Source: Nostoc paludosum FACHB-159
Lineage (GTDB): Bacteria; Cyanobacteriota; Cyanobacteriia; Cyanobacteriales; Nostocaceae
Direction: 5' to 3'
DNA length: 51,214 bases
NCBI RefSeq assembly: GCF_014698835.1
Contig: NZ_JACJTU010000047.1
Location: forward strand, 1-51,214
Shown: positions 1 through 8,312 of the stretch, piece by piece
Layout of the letters: the number at the start of each line of letters is the position of its first letter
How positions within the stretch are numbered: position 1 is the first letter of the stretch
Translations under genes and position numbers: made by a program
The notes under the pieces: generated by a model
Database searches by the model: none
Told to the model about the DNA's origin: nothing
Seen by the model: the letters and a program-made list of their open reading frames with translations, nothing else

Positions 1-190
<190 letters not shown>

Positions 191-208
191 TTGTGTTTCG
201 AGTTTGTT

Positions 209-240
209 TTCCGAAAACAAATATTATATTTATTTCGGAA
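209..240 (-). other. Hairpin in the 16S precursor leader
   Basis: TTCCGAAA at 209-216 pairs with TTTCGGAA at 233-240 around an AT-rich loop, about 20 nt upstream of the 16S 5' end. A hairpin here could take part in rRNA precursor folding or processing. The pairing is visible; the role is inferred. Confidence 0.4.
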
Positions 241-318
241 TCCTAGTTATAATTTTCGATTATCTTTTATTGGGAAGTCCCAAATTAGATTCTCTTGACG
301 AGGATTGGTTATTTCTTA

Positions 319-331
319 AGCTTTCAAAGTA
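319..331 (-). promoter_or_regulatory. boxA-like antitermination element in the rRNA leader
   Basis: The minus strand reads ACTTTGAAAGC, similar to boxA elements (TCTTTGAAAA type) that recruit NusB/S10 in rRNA leaders. Position, between the promoter and the 16S gene, is right; the match is imperfect. Confidence 0.35.
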
Positions 332-387
332 TTGTATTTTTGCGGTTCAGGTGTTGTTGGCGTTCTCTCTCGCCTTCACACTTATCT

Positions 388-416
388 AGAGTAACTAGTC
401 TATTAGGGATTGTCAA
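388..416 (-). promoter_or_regulatory. Probable sigma-70-type promoter of the rRNA operon
   Basis: A perfect -35 hexamer TTGACA (minus strand, 411-416) is followed after 17 nt by TACTCT at 388-393 as a possible -10. It lies about 200 nt upstream of the 16S gene, as expected for a cyanobacterial rrn leader. The -10 match is weak, so the exact hexamer could be shifted. Confidence 0.5.
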
Positions 417-524
417 GGGGTAAAGGAATTTTTTTTCCAAATTGTGCAAATCCCTTGAGCAGTGCTGCTTTCACCTCAATGACTTAGACAAAACTGAGAT
501 GAAATTCTGCAAGAAGTTTCAAAA

Positions 525-1412
525 CTATCTTTCCTTCATTGCTTTCTTGAGAAGATTGCTGTGGGTGGAAAGATTAAGTTGGAGCAGATTACGCACCGCC
601 TGTTGTACATCATCTTGTTTAACTAAAGTGTCTCCTAATAGAACAGCATGTGTACCAGCTTCAGCGACAAAGGATAAGTCAGCTTGTGTATGTAAGCCAG
701 ACTCACTGATAATACTAATGCCCAAGTTCTGGATCTGCGATCGCCTAGCTGCCAGCAATTGGCCAGTTGTATCGATATCAATGCTGAAATCCTCTAGACT
801 TTGATTGTTGATTCCTATCAAGCGCACATCATCAAGCTTTAGTACCCGATCTAGTTCTCCTAAGGTATGTACTTCTACCAGAGCATTCATTCCTAGATAG
901 TGAATCACCCGCAAAAAGTTTTGAAGTTGGCGGTCGGATAGAATCGCTGCAATCAATAGCACGGCATCTGCGCCTGCTGCTCGTGCTAGATAAATTTGGC
1001 ACGGATCTAAAATAAAATCTTTGCAAAGTAGAGGTAATGCTACTCTGTGGCGGATAGTTCGTAAAGTTTCAAAGCTGCCATGAAAGAACTTGTGATCGGT
1101 GACGACAGAGATACAAGTTGCACCACCACGCTCATAAGCTTTAGCGATCGCAACTGGGTCTAAGTCTGGTTTGATTATTCCATGAATTAAAGATGCTTTC
1201 TTCACCTCTGCAATGATGCAAGGTCGATAATGACTTTGTTGCAAAGCAGTAAAGAAGTCTCGTACCATAGGTGCAGCAGTTAACTGACGTTGCAATGAAG
1301 CTAAAGACATTTCCTGCTGAATTTGTGTAACTTCATACTTTTTCTGCCATACGATTTCTTTGAGAGTAGGTTGGAGTAGATGAGTATTAGGGATAGTAAA
1401 TGGGTAAGTCAT
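525..1412 (-). CDS. trpC: Indole-3-glycerol phosphate synthase paralogue (TrpC family)
   Basis: The 295-residue product matches TrpC (ring closure of CdRP to indole-3-glycerol phosphate in tryptophan synthesis) over its length. Most catalytic positions of the TIM barrel are visible: E69 and K71 in AEVKKAS, the lysine of LLCKDF, the glutamate of ALVEVH, the asparagine of IGINNQ, and the E-S pair of ISESG. The phosphate/substrate loop that normally reads SPSKG or SPSG is SLIHG here (residues 74-78), and the usual LTDEK and INNRNL motifs read VTDHK and INNQSL. This looks like a divergent second copy rather than the housekeeping enzyme. No other trp gene is adjacent. Whether it still closes the indole ring or acts on a related substrate cannot be told from sequence. 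Confidence 0.85.
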   Translation of the reverse strand: MTYPFTIPNTHLLQPTLKEIVWQKKYEVTQIQQEMSLASLQRQLTAAPMVRDFFTALQQSHYRPCIIAEVKKASLIHGIIKPDLDPVAIAKAYERGGATCISVVTDHKFFHGSFETLRTIRHRVALPLLCKDFILDPCQIYLARAAGADAVLLIAAILSDRQLQNFLRVIHYLGMNALVEVHTLGELDRVLKLDDVRLIGINNQSLEDFSIDIDTTGQLLAARRSQIQNLGISIISESGLHTQADLSFVAEAGTHAVLLGDTLVKQDDVQQAVRNLLQLNLSTHSNLLKKAMKER

Positions 1413-1517
1413 ATGTTAATGATGACCAAAAAGTATGAATTAGAAAATGTAAGGCTACCCGTACATATTTTTTTTCAACCAGCGCGTACAATAACGCCAT
1501 TGTTTATTTTTTTAGAG

Positions 1518-1790
1518 TTAAAGCCAGCTGGACTTAAAGCTTAAAGTCTCAACATTCTCACTATTAGTTTGACTGGATTTTGAAGTCTCAACTAAACAGT
1601 TATTTTTAAGAAGTCTGATGTAGGTACGATAGGGTATGTAATCTATCGGATTGTAACCAGAAAAACGTAGGATTAAAACGCAGGCCCAGGAGTATTTGCC
1701 TGCGATAATTGCTTTGAGAATTTGTTCAATTTGTTCATTGTTGATTTTTCTGCCCATTTGTGGTTGATAACTACTAATATTTTGATTCAT
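1518..1790 (-). CDS. Small HetP-family protein (heterocyst commitment)
   Basis: A 90-residue protein whose centre (about residues 15-62) carries the HetP-family signature: GKYSWACVLILRFSGYNP followed by DYIPYRTYIRLLKNN. HetP and its paralogues in Anabaena control the timing and commitment of heterocyst differentiation. Classical HetP is longer; this copy resembles the short paralogues (Asl1930 type) in having little beyond the core. The C-terminal ~25 residues are Ser/Thr/Asn rich and probably disordered. No good Shine-Dalgarno is seen before the ATG. The gene is monocistronic and faces an unusually long upstream AT-rich region (to about 3470), which could hold developmental control sites. 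Family assignment is firm; a commitment or repressing role here is inferred from homologues. Confidence 0.85.
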   Translation of the reverse strand: MNQNISSYQPQMGRKINNEQIEQILKAIIAGKYSWACVLILRFSGYNPIDYIPYRTYIRLLKNNCLVETSKSSQTNSENVETLSFKSSWL

Positions 1791-2218
1791 ATAAATACAC
1801 TCGTTTGATACTAGGATAACTGGTCTTTACTTCACAGGTTTTTTGATTTTTTCTGAATTTGGTCTCATATTTTTTTAATTAGCTAATAACTTAGAGCGTA
1901 TTTCAGGGAAATGAAGTATACAGGTAAGGGCACAACGATATTTCCTACGATTATCTGTATCTCACTTGTTTGCGGTCTGCTGTATTTATTCATGTAAAAC
2001 TGTAACTGATTAATAAATATTGTTAGATTTAACTTACATAGATATATTCATGGTTATTTTCTGATTAAAAACCTTTGATATACAATTTAGACGAACAATA
2101 TTATCTTAATTAAAATTTTACCATCAGCATTTTTAATATCTAAAATCAAGGACAGCATCATAAAAGTCATCATAAATAAATTAAAAAATCAATAAATTAT
2201 TCCAAACTTATATTAAAA

Positions 2219-2270
2219 GTAGGGGCGGGTAGAACTGACAGAATAAATATCTAGTTTAACCCGCTCTTAC
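2219..2270. repeat. Degenerate dispersed inverted repeat (GGGGCGGGT type)
   Basis: A 17-nt left arm (2219-2235, GTAGGGGCGGGTAGAAC) and right arm (2254-2270, whose complement is GTAAGAGCGGGTTAAAC) agree at 14 of 17 positions around an 18-nt loop. Its GC-rich arms stand out in the AT-rich surroundings. From memory, palindromes with GTAGGGGCGGGTT arms are common dispersed repeats in Nostoc genomes; this looks like a decayed copy. Confidence 0.6.
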
Positions 2271-2348
2271 AGATGAACCGTATTGCAGAAGCAGCTTCTT
2301 CATTAAGCTTACTCAATGTTTGGTAAACTAGTATATGAACAATTTTTT

Positions 2349-2375
2349 GATAGACGTGTCTATTTTTTTGTTTTT
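2349..2375 (+). terminator. Possible intrinsic terminator in the AT-rich region
   Basis: A short stem ATAGA/TCTAT with a 4-nt loop is followed on the plus strand by seven T, a G and five more T. The stem is short and AT-rich, so it is only a candidate. It could end a small transcript starting upstream. Confidence 0.3.
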
Positions 2376-3472
2376 GAAATCTAAGTTATTTTCCTTCAGA
2401 GAACTAACTTAGACTTGGGTAAGACACAATGACTATTATCAAGTTTTATGTCTTAATAGGACATACATTATGGGACTTATCGGTTTTCAATTATTTTTTT
2501 TTAGAAGATGCAAACATCCTTTAATTTAAATAAAGAAGCTCGCTTAACACATGTTTACTTAATTTTTTCTATTTCTTTTGGGAGATTTTTGGGATAACAA
2601 GCACAAAGTTAATTATAAAAATGTATACCATATGACAGATGACAGGGTTTATTTTTATATAGTTTAATCTCTTAATCAACAAATTAAAAAAATTAAATTG
2701 ATAAAAATTCTTTTTATGGTTGAAACTATGTGTATTAAGACGAATGTATCTAAATATATATAGAATTTGGAAGATTTTATATTATTGATTAATCACTTTT
2801 TTGACTAGTAAATTTTATTTTAGCCTCTGGTATTATCTCTGGTTAAAAATAAAAAACAGCTAAATTATCTAGTTGTTATGTATTTTATGTAAAATAAGAG
2901 CTAAGTACTTAATTGTTAATTTAATCAATAGGGAAAACTTATACTTACAAATAAAATTAATCAAAAATATATATCATCATAATAATGTAATGCTCGATAT
3001 TTGATTTTTAAACTTTCACAGAAATAAAGTAATAAATAATATTTATTTATATCAGAATCATACCAAAAATTCTTTACATTACCATCATAAAAAAATCATA
3101 ATTTATTGTTAAAATCAAAATTAAAATCATAACTTATCTCTGATTCTTTAGTAATGGATTTTATTTTTGACTAAGGAATAGCAAGATTAGAATTTTATAA
3201 AGCTGTGATTAGCAACTCATTAATGGGTATAGTGCCGACTTGGTTGACCAACTAACCAGATATATGAATTCTGGCGGGTACAGGTGAGTTGAATTTAACT
3301 TTCCATTGGTACTAGAGCCAGAAGTTGAGTTGAAATTTACTGGTTCCCTGATGTAGTTTTCTTAGTTATTAATTCATAACTATGTTCTGATAAAGACTCA
3401 TAGGTTTTTAGAGAAAACTCGGCACAAAGTTTGATCGTCATTTCCTGCCACAAAAATCCTATTGATGGAAAA

Positions 3473-4342
3473 ATGATACACGAATCATCGAAAAAAATTC
3501 TTGTTATTGAAGATGATGCCGTTACCCGCAATGTCTTCTTAGAGGTTCTTGAAGCTCAAGGTTTTAATAGTATAGGTGCTGAAAATGGCTTAGCTGGTAT
3601 CCAACAAGCACAAGAGCATTTACCCGACTTGGTGATTTGCGATATTCAAATGCCGGATATGGATGGTTACAGTGTTTTGACTACACTGCGTCAACATCCT
3701 GACACAGGTATTATTCCTTTCATTTTTTTGACTGGTAGTAATACTCAAGCAGATCTTCGTAAAGGTATGGAGTTGGGAGCAGATGATTATCTGACTAAAC
3801 CTTCTACTATAGAGGATTTGCTCAGAGCGATCGCTGTCCGATTTGAAAAGCAAGCTTTATTAAAGCACTGGTACACAAATAACGCTCATCAACTTAGCCT
3901 ACCGCTAGCTTCATCAACTAACTCTGAGTCGATTTTTCCATCTATTCCTCAATTACAATCAGTTTTCGACTACATTGAAGATAATTATCACCAAGGAATT
4001 ACTTTGTCTGATGTAGCTGTTGCAGTTGGTTATTCGCCTGCTTATTTAACTAATCGGGTAGCAAAACAGACAGGAGAGACTGTAAACGGTTGGATTGTCA
4101 AGCGCCGGATGGCGGCTGCACGTCCATTACTAAAAAATACGAATAAGACAATTGAGCAGATCGCTATTGCAGTAGGCTATCAAAATACATGTCATTTTTC
4201 CCGTCAGTTTCGTCAACACCACGGTATTTCTCCAAAAATTTGGAGAAAACAGCAAGAAATCTTTGAATCTTCTAAAAATGGGAAGCTACAATTAATTAAA
4301 AACCGTGGTTCATTGGAAAAACTTGTATCTTTAGGGCGTTGA
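3473..4342 (+). CDS. Response regulator with REC and AraC-type DNA-binding domains
   Basis: A 289-residue protein starting at the ATG at 3473; a TTG 42 nt upstream in the same frame is less likely. The N-terminal receiver domain (about 7-125) starts ILVIEDD and has the phospho-acceptor D57 in CDIQMPDMDG, the switch Thr in FLTGS and the Lys in YLTKPS. After a Ser-rich linker comes a two-helix-turn-helix AraC domain (about 178-275) with the typical IAIAVGYQNTCHFSRQF segment. It would be a transcription factor switched by phosphorylation from a histidine kinase. No kinase gene lies next to it, so it is an orphan in this window. It is convergent with the DUF3082 gene, with 14 bp between the stop codons. 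Confidence 0.85.
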   Translation: MIHESSKKILVIEDDAVTRNVFLEVLEAQGFNSIGAENGLAGIQQAQEHLPDLVICDIQMPDMDGYSVLTTLRQHPDTGIIPFIFLTGSNTQADLRKGMELGADDYLTKPSTIEDLLRAIAVRFEKQALLKHWYTNNAHQLSLPLASSTNSESIFPSIPQLQSVFDYIEDNYHQGITLSDVAVAVGYSPAYLTNRVAKQTGETVNGWIVKRRMAAARPLLKNTNKTIEQIAIAVGYQNTCHFSRQFRQHHGISPKIWRKQQEIFESSKNGKLQLIKNRGSLEKLVSLGR

Positions 4343-4356
4343 TTAAAAACAAATTA

Positions 4357-4686
4357 TTAGCTTTCGCTACTTTTTGGTTTAGTTAACTGCTGTATTAATA
4401 ATTGCAGCGTCAAAGCCAACAAACCAATTGCTACGATACCGAATATACCGCTTCCTAAAGCAACTACACCAACAACCAAGGTGCGAACAGCAGAGGTAAT
4501 TTTTATTACCAATGGATTAATTGAATGGACAGGTTTGGTAGCAAAATTTGTGGCGATCGCAATCATTAGCGAATACATTGCAAATGCCATTCCTCCAGAA
4601 ATTACAGCGCCAATTGTGGAGCGTAAAGGACTCGCACTCACCTGTATTTGAGCATCTGTTTTTGGGGTTAGATTTTGGTCGCTCAT
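4357..4686 (-). CDS. DUF3082-family membrane protein
   Basis: A 109-residue protein with two predicted membrane helices (about 24-48 and 68-98, the second being VVGVVALGSGIFGIVAIGLL). The polar N-terminus and the KPKSSES tail are short. It resembles the cyanobacterial DUF3082 family, for which I know no function. It lies downstream of ispE on the same strand, 122 bp away with repeats between, so co-transcription is possible but uncertain. Confidence 0.75.
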   Translation of the reverse strand: MSDQNLTPKTDAQIQVSASPLRSTIGAVISGGMAFAMYSLMIAIATNFATKPVHSINPLVIKITSAVRTLVVGVVALGSGIFGIVAIGLLALTLQLLIQQLTKPKSSES

Positions 4687-4690
4687 ACAA

Positions 4691-4736
4691 TTTTAGATTT
4701 TAGATTTTAGATTTTGGATTTTGGATTTTGGATTGG
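4691..4736. repeat. Short tandem repeat (TTTAGAT / TTTGGAT heptamers)
   Basis: Six or so consecutive 7-nt units, first TTTAGAT-type then TTTGGAT-type, immediately upstream of the DUF3082 start codon. Such heptamer runs are typical of Nostoc intergenic DNA and recur in this window at 5771, 21222, 38562 and elsewhere. Confidence 0.8.
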
Positions 4737-4753
4737 GCAAACAGGGAGTGTTG

Positions 4754-4800
4754 AGTAGGGAGTTTTTCTTTTTGTCTTCTCATCTTTCCCACTCCCTACT
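4754..4800. repeat. Inverted repeat between ispE and the DUF3082 gene
   Basis: AGTAGGGAGT at 4754-4763 and ACTCCCTACT at 4791-4800 are perfect complements with a 27-nt loop, directly after the ispE stop codon. It could form a hairpin at the ispE transcript end, but there is no T-run, so a terminator function is unproven. Confidence 0.5.
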
Positions 4801-4808
4801 TCCCATTT

Positions 4809-5762
4809 TTAAACTGAAGATGCTACTTGAATACCGTGTGTAATTGTCCGAGCCACGAACAATTCTAAGTCTTCATCGGAGATTGCTTCCCTGATATGCA
4901 GCTTAACTTGTTCTGCTTGCTGTTCAGACTCAAAAAGAGCAAACACTGTCGGCCCGGAACCAGACATCATCGTTCCTAGAACGCCTTCTTCATTTGCAAA
5001 GGCTTCTCTGAGTTGTAATACTTGGGGATAGGCTGGTAATACTACGCGTTCTAAATCATTGTGCAGCTTTTCGGCTATTTTTGCTGCGTTTCGCTCAAAG
5101 ATGGCTTTTACTATTTCTCCTGAGTGGACTGCATTAGCACGTGCTACTAAGTCGTTGGTATCTCTAATATAAGAATTACCAAATTCCTGGCGATAGGTTT
5201 TGTAAGCCCAAGCAGTGGAAACTTCTAAGCTGCGATATTTTGCCAATACTATATATATGTTATCCAAACTTGGTAATGGAGCAAGTTGGTCGCCTCTACC
5301 TGTGGCGATCGCTGTTCCACCTGATACACAAAATGGCACATCTGAACCAAGTGTAGCTCCCAATTCTTCTAATTCTGACTGAGTTAGTCCCAATTTCCAG
5401 AGTAAATCTATTCCTACTAACACAGCGGCAGCATTTGTGGAACCTCCAGCTAACCCAGCAGCTACAGGAATTTGCTTGTTGATGCTAATTTCTAAACCCC
5501 CATATCTAGCAAAGGCTTCAGGAAATTGCGTCGCCATAAGTTCTGCTGCTTTGTACGCTAGATTACTTTTATCTGTCGGTACTTGTGGATGGTTACAGTG
5601 AACGCGAATGCTGTCATTACTGGTGGATAAGACATCAATCCGGTCGGCAAGGGAAATACTTTGGAGTATCATTGCTAACTCGTGATAGCCACCGGAGGCA
5701 TCGCCAATGATTTCCAAATACAAATTGATTTTAGCAGGGGCAATTAAACTGTAGGAATGCAT
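4809..5762 (-). CDS. ispE: 4-diphosphocytidyl-2-C-methyl-D-erythritol kinase
   Basis: A 317-residue GHMP kinase that phosphorylates CDP-methylerythritol with ATP in the plastid-type MEP isoprenoid pathway, feeding carotenoids, phytol and quinones. It opens with SLIAPAKINLYLEI (substrate-binding start of the family). The GHMP ATP-binding motif PVAAGLAGGSTNAAAVL is at about residues 96-112, and the third motif reads MMSGSGPTVFALF near residue 265. Length is normal for cyanobacterial IspE. It follows rsmA on the same strand, an arrangement common in bacteria, though 122 bp of heptamer repeats now separate the two. Confidence 0.95.
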   Translation of the reverse strand: MHSYSLIAPAKINLYLEIIGDASGGYHELAMILQSISLADRIDVLSTSNDSIRVHCNHPQVPTDKSNLAYKAAELMATQFPEAFARYGGLEISINKQIPVAAGLAGGSTNAAAVLVGIDLLWKLGLTQSELEELGATLGSDVPFCVSGGTAIATGRGDQLAPLPSLDNIYIVLAKYRSLEVSTAWAYKTYRQEFGNSYIRDTNDLVARANAVHSGEIVKAIFERNAAKIAEKLHNDLERVVLPAYPQVLQLREAFANEEGVLGTMMSGSGPTVFALFESEQQAEQVKLHIREAISDEDLELFVARTITHGIQVASSV

Positions 5763-5770
5763 TTTGAAAG

Positions 5771-5926
5771 TTAAGAGTTAGGAGTTAGGAGTTGGGAGTT
5801 GGGAGTTGGGAGTTGGAAGTGGGTGAATTTTGAGTTTTAAATCTATGAGGATGATTTGCTAATTTACTATTAACTCCTCACTCCTCACTCCTCACTTTTA
5901 ACTCCTGACTCCTCACTTTTAACTCC
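5771..5926. repeat. Heptamer tandem repeats spanning the rsmA-ispE gap and the rsmA 3' end
   Basis: Plus-strand runs of GTTAGGA/GTTGGGA units (5771-5815) face runs of CTCCTCA/CTTTTAA units (about 5874-5926). The two blocks are partly complementary and could fold back on each other. The second block reads into the rsmA coding sequence and encodes its repeated C-terminal tail. Confidence 0.85.
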
Positions 5927-6730
5927 CAACTCATTCGCCAGAGTTACCCATTGCTGAACACTAAGGTCTTCGGCCCTGGCTTGGGGATTTATTTCTAATT
6001 GTTCCAGTAATTGGGTTAAGCGATCGCGTTCTACGGCTGATTGCAAATTATTTCGTAACATTTTGCGCTTTGCAGCAAATCCCAACTTTATCAAATTCTC
6101 TAACCGCCTGGGATCGAGTGCTGGTATCTCTATTTTTCTGGGACGCAATCGCACAACTGCTGAATCGACTTTTGGCGGTGGATGGAATGCGGCTGCTGGG
6201 ACTGTACAAATTAACTCACACTCAGCTAAATATTGTACCCGCACGCTCAACGCCCCGAAGGCTTTTGACCCTGGTTCGGCGTACAATCTTTCTGCTACTT
6301 CTTTTTGTACCAGCAGTACTATCGATTCCAATGGTTCGGGGTTAGGGTTAGCGATCGTACCGAGTAGTTTTTCAATAATTGGGCCTGTAATATTGTAGGG
6401 GATATTGGCTACTACTTTATTTTGCTTTTGGAAATTAGGAAATGCTATCAATTGAGATGGTAAATCTAGGGTGAGAAAATCTCCTTGTAGCAGTAAAAAA
6501 TTTTCTCTTTTACCTAGTTGCTTTGCTAATAGTTCGCATAAGTCGCGGTCTATTTCCACTGCAAGTAGAGATTGTACTAAAGGTAGTAAACGACGAGTGA
6601 GAATACCCGTTCCTGGGCCGATTTCCAGAATGCGATCGCTTTGTTGACACTCTGCTGCTTTAATTATTGCGTCGAGTGCTTTTTCACTTTTAAGCCAATG
6701 CTGAGCAAAGACCTTGCGCGGTCGGATCAT
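5885..6730 (-). CDS. rsmA: 16S rRNA (adenine1518/1519-N6) dimethyltransferase
   Basis: A 281-residue SAM-dependent methyltransferase (KsgA/RsmA) that dimethylates two adjacent adenines in helix 45 of 16S rRNA during 30S maturation. Visible motifs are the N-terminal RPRKVFAQHWLKSEKAL, motif I ILEIGPGTGILTRRLL (about 35-50), the acidic VEID that binds ribose, and catalytic motif IV NIPYNITGP near 108. The helical C-terminal domain follows. The last ~14 residues (SGVKSEESGVKSEE) are an exact duplication encoded by intergenic-type heptamer repeats and are unlike the family's usual end. They are probably a harmless, recently acquired extension. Confidence 0.95.
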   Translation of the reverse strand: MIRPRKVFAQHWLKSEKALDAIIKAAECQQSDRILEIGPGTGILTRRLLPLVQSLLAVEIDRDLCELLAKQLGKRENFLLLQGDFLTLDLPSQLIAFPNFQKQNKVVANIPYNITGPIIEKLLGTIANPNPEPLESIVLLVQKEVAERLYAEPGSKAFGALSVRVQYLAECELICTVPAAAFHPPPKVDSAVVRLRPRKIEIPALDPRRLENLIKLGFAAKRKMLRNNLQSAVERDRLTQLLEQLEINPQARAEDLSVQQWVTLANELGVKSEESGVKSEE

Positions 6731-6955
6731 TGATATTTCTTACCTGGTATAGTTTTCAGATTTTTCCTACAGATGTGTTTGTTAGTTTTTTATCAAGAAC
6801 AATTCAGTAAAAAGCAAGGTTGCATAAAAGTATTAACCGAATTAATCAAATTAAGTCGGACTTAACAGAAATATTATCAACGAAATTTAAGGGTTACGAA
6901 ATTTATCAGAATCTGTATCTTAGCTTTTTTGCTGACCCTGAGGAACAAAGGACAA

Positions 6956-8086
6956 CTAATTACTTAATAATGCTAAACAATCGGTTTCTGCCCACCAAGC
7001 ATAAATTGGCGTATCGCGGTCTGGTAAACTACCAAAAGTATTAGGTTGTAATGCATTAATTTTGACACCATTCGTTAATTCCACAATGTAATTAACGTGT
7101 GTACCCAAATACATAACATTAACTAACCGACCTTCAAAAGAGTTTGTTGGTAAATTCGGTGGATAAAGTGAAAGCTGTATTTTTTCTGGGCGTACACTTA
7201 CAACCACAGGGTGTGATAATTCGGTTGGTGTATCTTCAGCACGAGCGATGATAATTGAGAGTCCAGTTTTTGTCAAAATTTGCACATCAGCAGAGTTAAC
7301 CGCAAGGATTTCACCGCTAAATAAATTAGTATCGCCGATAAAATCAGCTACAAAAGATGTTTGGGGACGTTCGTAAATTTGGCTGGGAGTACCAATTTGC
7401 TCTATTTTGCCTTGATTCATCACAGCAATGCGATCGCTCAAGGAAAGTGCTTCTTCTTGGTCGTGTGTTACCATCACAAAGGTCAAACCCAAGTCTTTAT
7501 GTAAATTCGATAACTCAACTTGCATTTCCTTACGTAATTTTAAATCTAACGCGCCTAAAGGTTCATCCAATAGCACAACAGCGGGACGGTTGACTAAAGC
7601 CCTTGCCAAAGCAACGCGTTGCTGTTGACCGCCAGAAAGTTGGTTGGGAAAACGCGATCGCAAACTTTCCATTTTCACCAGTTTTAAAGCTTCTTGGACT
7701 CTAGTTTCAATTACTGCTTTACGTAATTTTTTTAACCGCAATCCGAAGGCGATGTTATCCCACACATTCAAATGGTTAAATAAAGCGTAACTTTGAAAAA
7801 CAGTATTGACTGGTCGGCGGTAAGGGGGCACATTAGTCATAGATTGGCCCTGGATCAAAACTTTACCAGTGTCAGCTATTTCAAAGCCAGCAATTAAGCG
7901 CAGTGTTGTTGTCTTTCCACAACCGGAGGGGCCTAAAATACTAAAAAATTCCCCTTGTTTAACTTCCAAGTCGATTCCGTGTACTGCTGGTTCTTGATTA
8001 AAAAACTTGAACACATTACGCAGTTCAACGTCAAGCGGATGAAAACCTGCGATCCCCCTCTGATTCTGCATCACAGTTTGAGCCAT
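6956..8086 (-). CDS. potA: ABC transporter ATP-binding protein, PotA (spermidine/putrescine) type
   Basis: A 376-residue ATPase of the polyamine/iron/sulfate-type importers. Visible are Walker A GPSGCGKTTTL (about 53-63), Q-loop VFQSYALF, signature LSGGQQQRVALARAL, Walker B VVLLDEPLGALD and the switch histidine in VMVTHDQEEAL. The C-terminal TOBE-type domain begins near residue 250 (DTNLFSGEIL). The overall pattern, including DTGKVLIQG and IYERPQTSFVADFIGDTN, favours PotA. No permease or binding-protein gene is adjacent, so it must work with subunits encoded elsewhere. Putrescine/spermidine as substrate is inferred from similarity only. It is divergent from the PBP2 gene. Confidence 0.8.
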   Translation of the reverse strand: MAQTVMQNQRGIAGFHPLDVELRNVFKFFNQEPAVHGIDLEVKQGEFFSILGPSGCGKTTTLRLIAGFEIADTGKVLIQGQSMTNVPPYRRPVNTVFQSYALFNHLNVWDNIAFGLRLKKLRKAVIETRVQEALKLVKMESLRSRFPNQLSGGQQQRVALARALVNRPAVVLLDEPLGALDLKLRKEMQVELSNLHKDLGLTFVMVTHDQEEALSLSDRIAVMNQGKIEQIGTPSQIYERPQTSFVADFIGDTNLFSGEILAVNSADVQILTKTGLSIIIARAEDTPTELSHPVVVSVRPEKIQLSLYPPNLPTNSFEGRLVNVMYLGTHVNYIVELTNGVKINALQPNTFGSLPDRDTPIYAWWAETDCLALLSN

Positions 8087-8154
8087 AATCCTTAGTAGAA
8101 TGCCGTGATTTTACCTGATTTGGTCAATTTATCTACTCCATTGGGCAGACTAGT

Positions 8155-8178
8155 AAAGACGCGATTAATCGCGTCTTT
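8155..8178. repeat. Perfect 24-bp palindrome in a divergent promoter region
   Basis: The half AAAGACGCGATT is followed at once by its exact complement. This GACGCGATTAATCGCGTC-centred palindrome is, from memory, a frequent dispersed repeat in Nostoc. It lies between the potA-type gene and the PBP2 gene, which diverge, so it cannot be terminating either one. Confidence 0.75.
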
Positions 8179-8312
8179 TCCTTGACACTTTGGTTTATTG
8201 TATCCGCCAAAAACAATATGTTCATAAATATACCCGCCTAATTCTCTAGCACCCAGTAGTGCCGATCGTAAATATTTACAGATAATCTTAATTTTCAAAT
8301 AATCTTTGTCTT

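Larger units (their letters stand above)
1791..3472. other. Long AT-rich intergenic region
   Basis: About 1.7 kb with strikingly high A+T and no convincing gene on either strand. It contains a degenerate inverted repeat at 2219-2270, a terminator-like hairpin at 2349-2375, and one 17-codon open frame at 2274-2327. I saw no NtcA site of the form GTA-N8-TAC. It separates the minus-strand HetP-family gene from the plus-strand AraC-type regulator, so it must hold both promoters. Confidence 0.7.

Noticed and set aside
525..1412. ScyC (scytonemin pathway) instead of TrpC
   Set aside because: Most TrpC catalytic residues are intact and no scytonemin genes are nearby.
2219..2270. Possible HetR-binding palindrome upstream of the HetP-family gene
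   Set aside because: The arms share GGGG/CGGGT character with the known hetP site, but the 18-nt spacer and sequence differ; it fits a decayed dispersed repeat better.
6820..7044. 74-codon plus-strand frame
   Set aside because: It overlaps the 3' end of the potA-type gene on the other strand and has no recognisable features.
8092..8298. 68-codon minus-strand frame before the potA-type gene
   Set aside because: It spans a dispersed palindrome and the divergent promoter gap and shows no family features.
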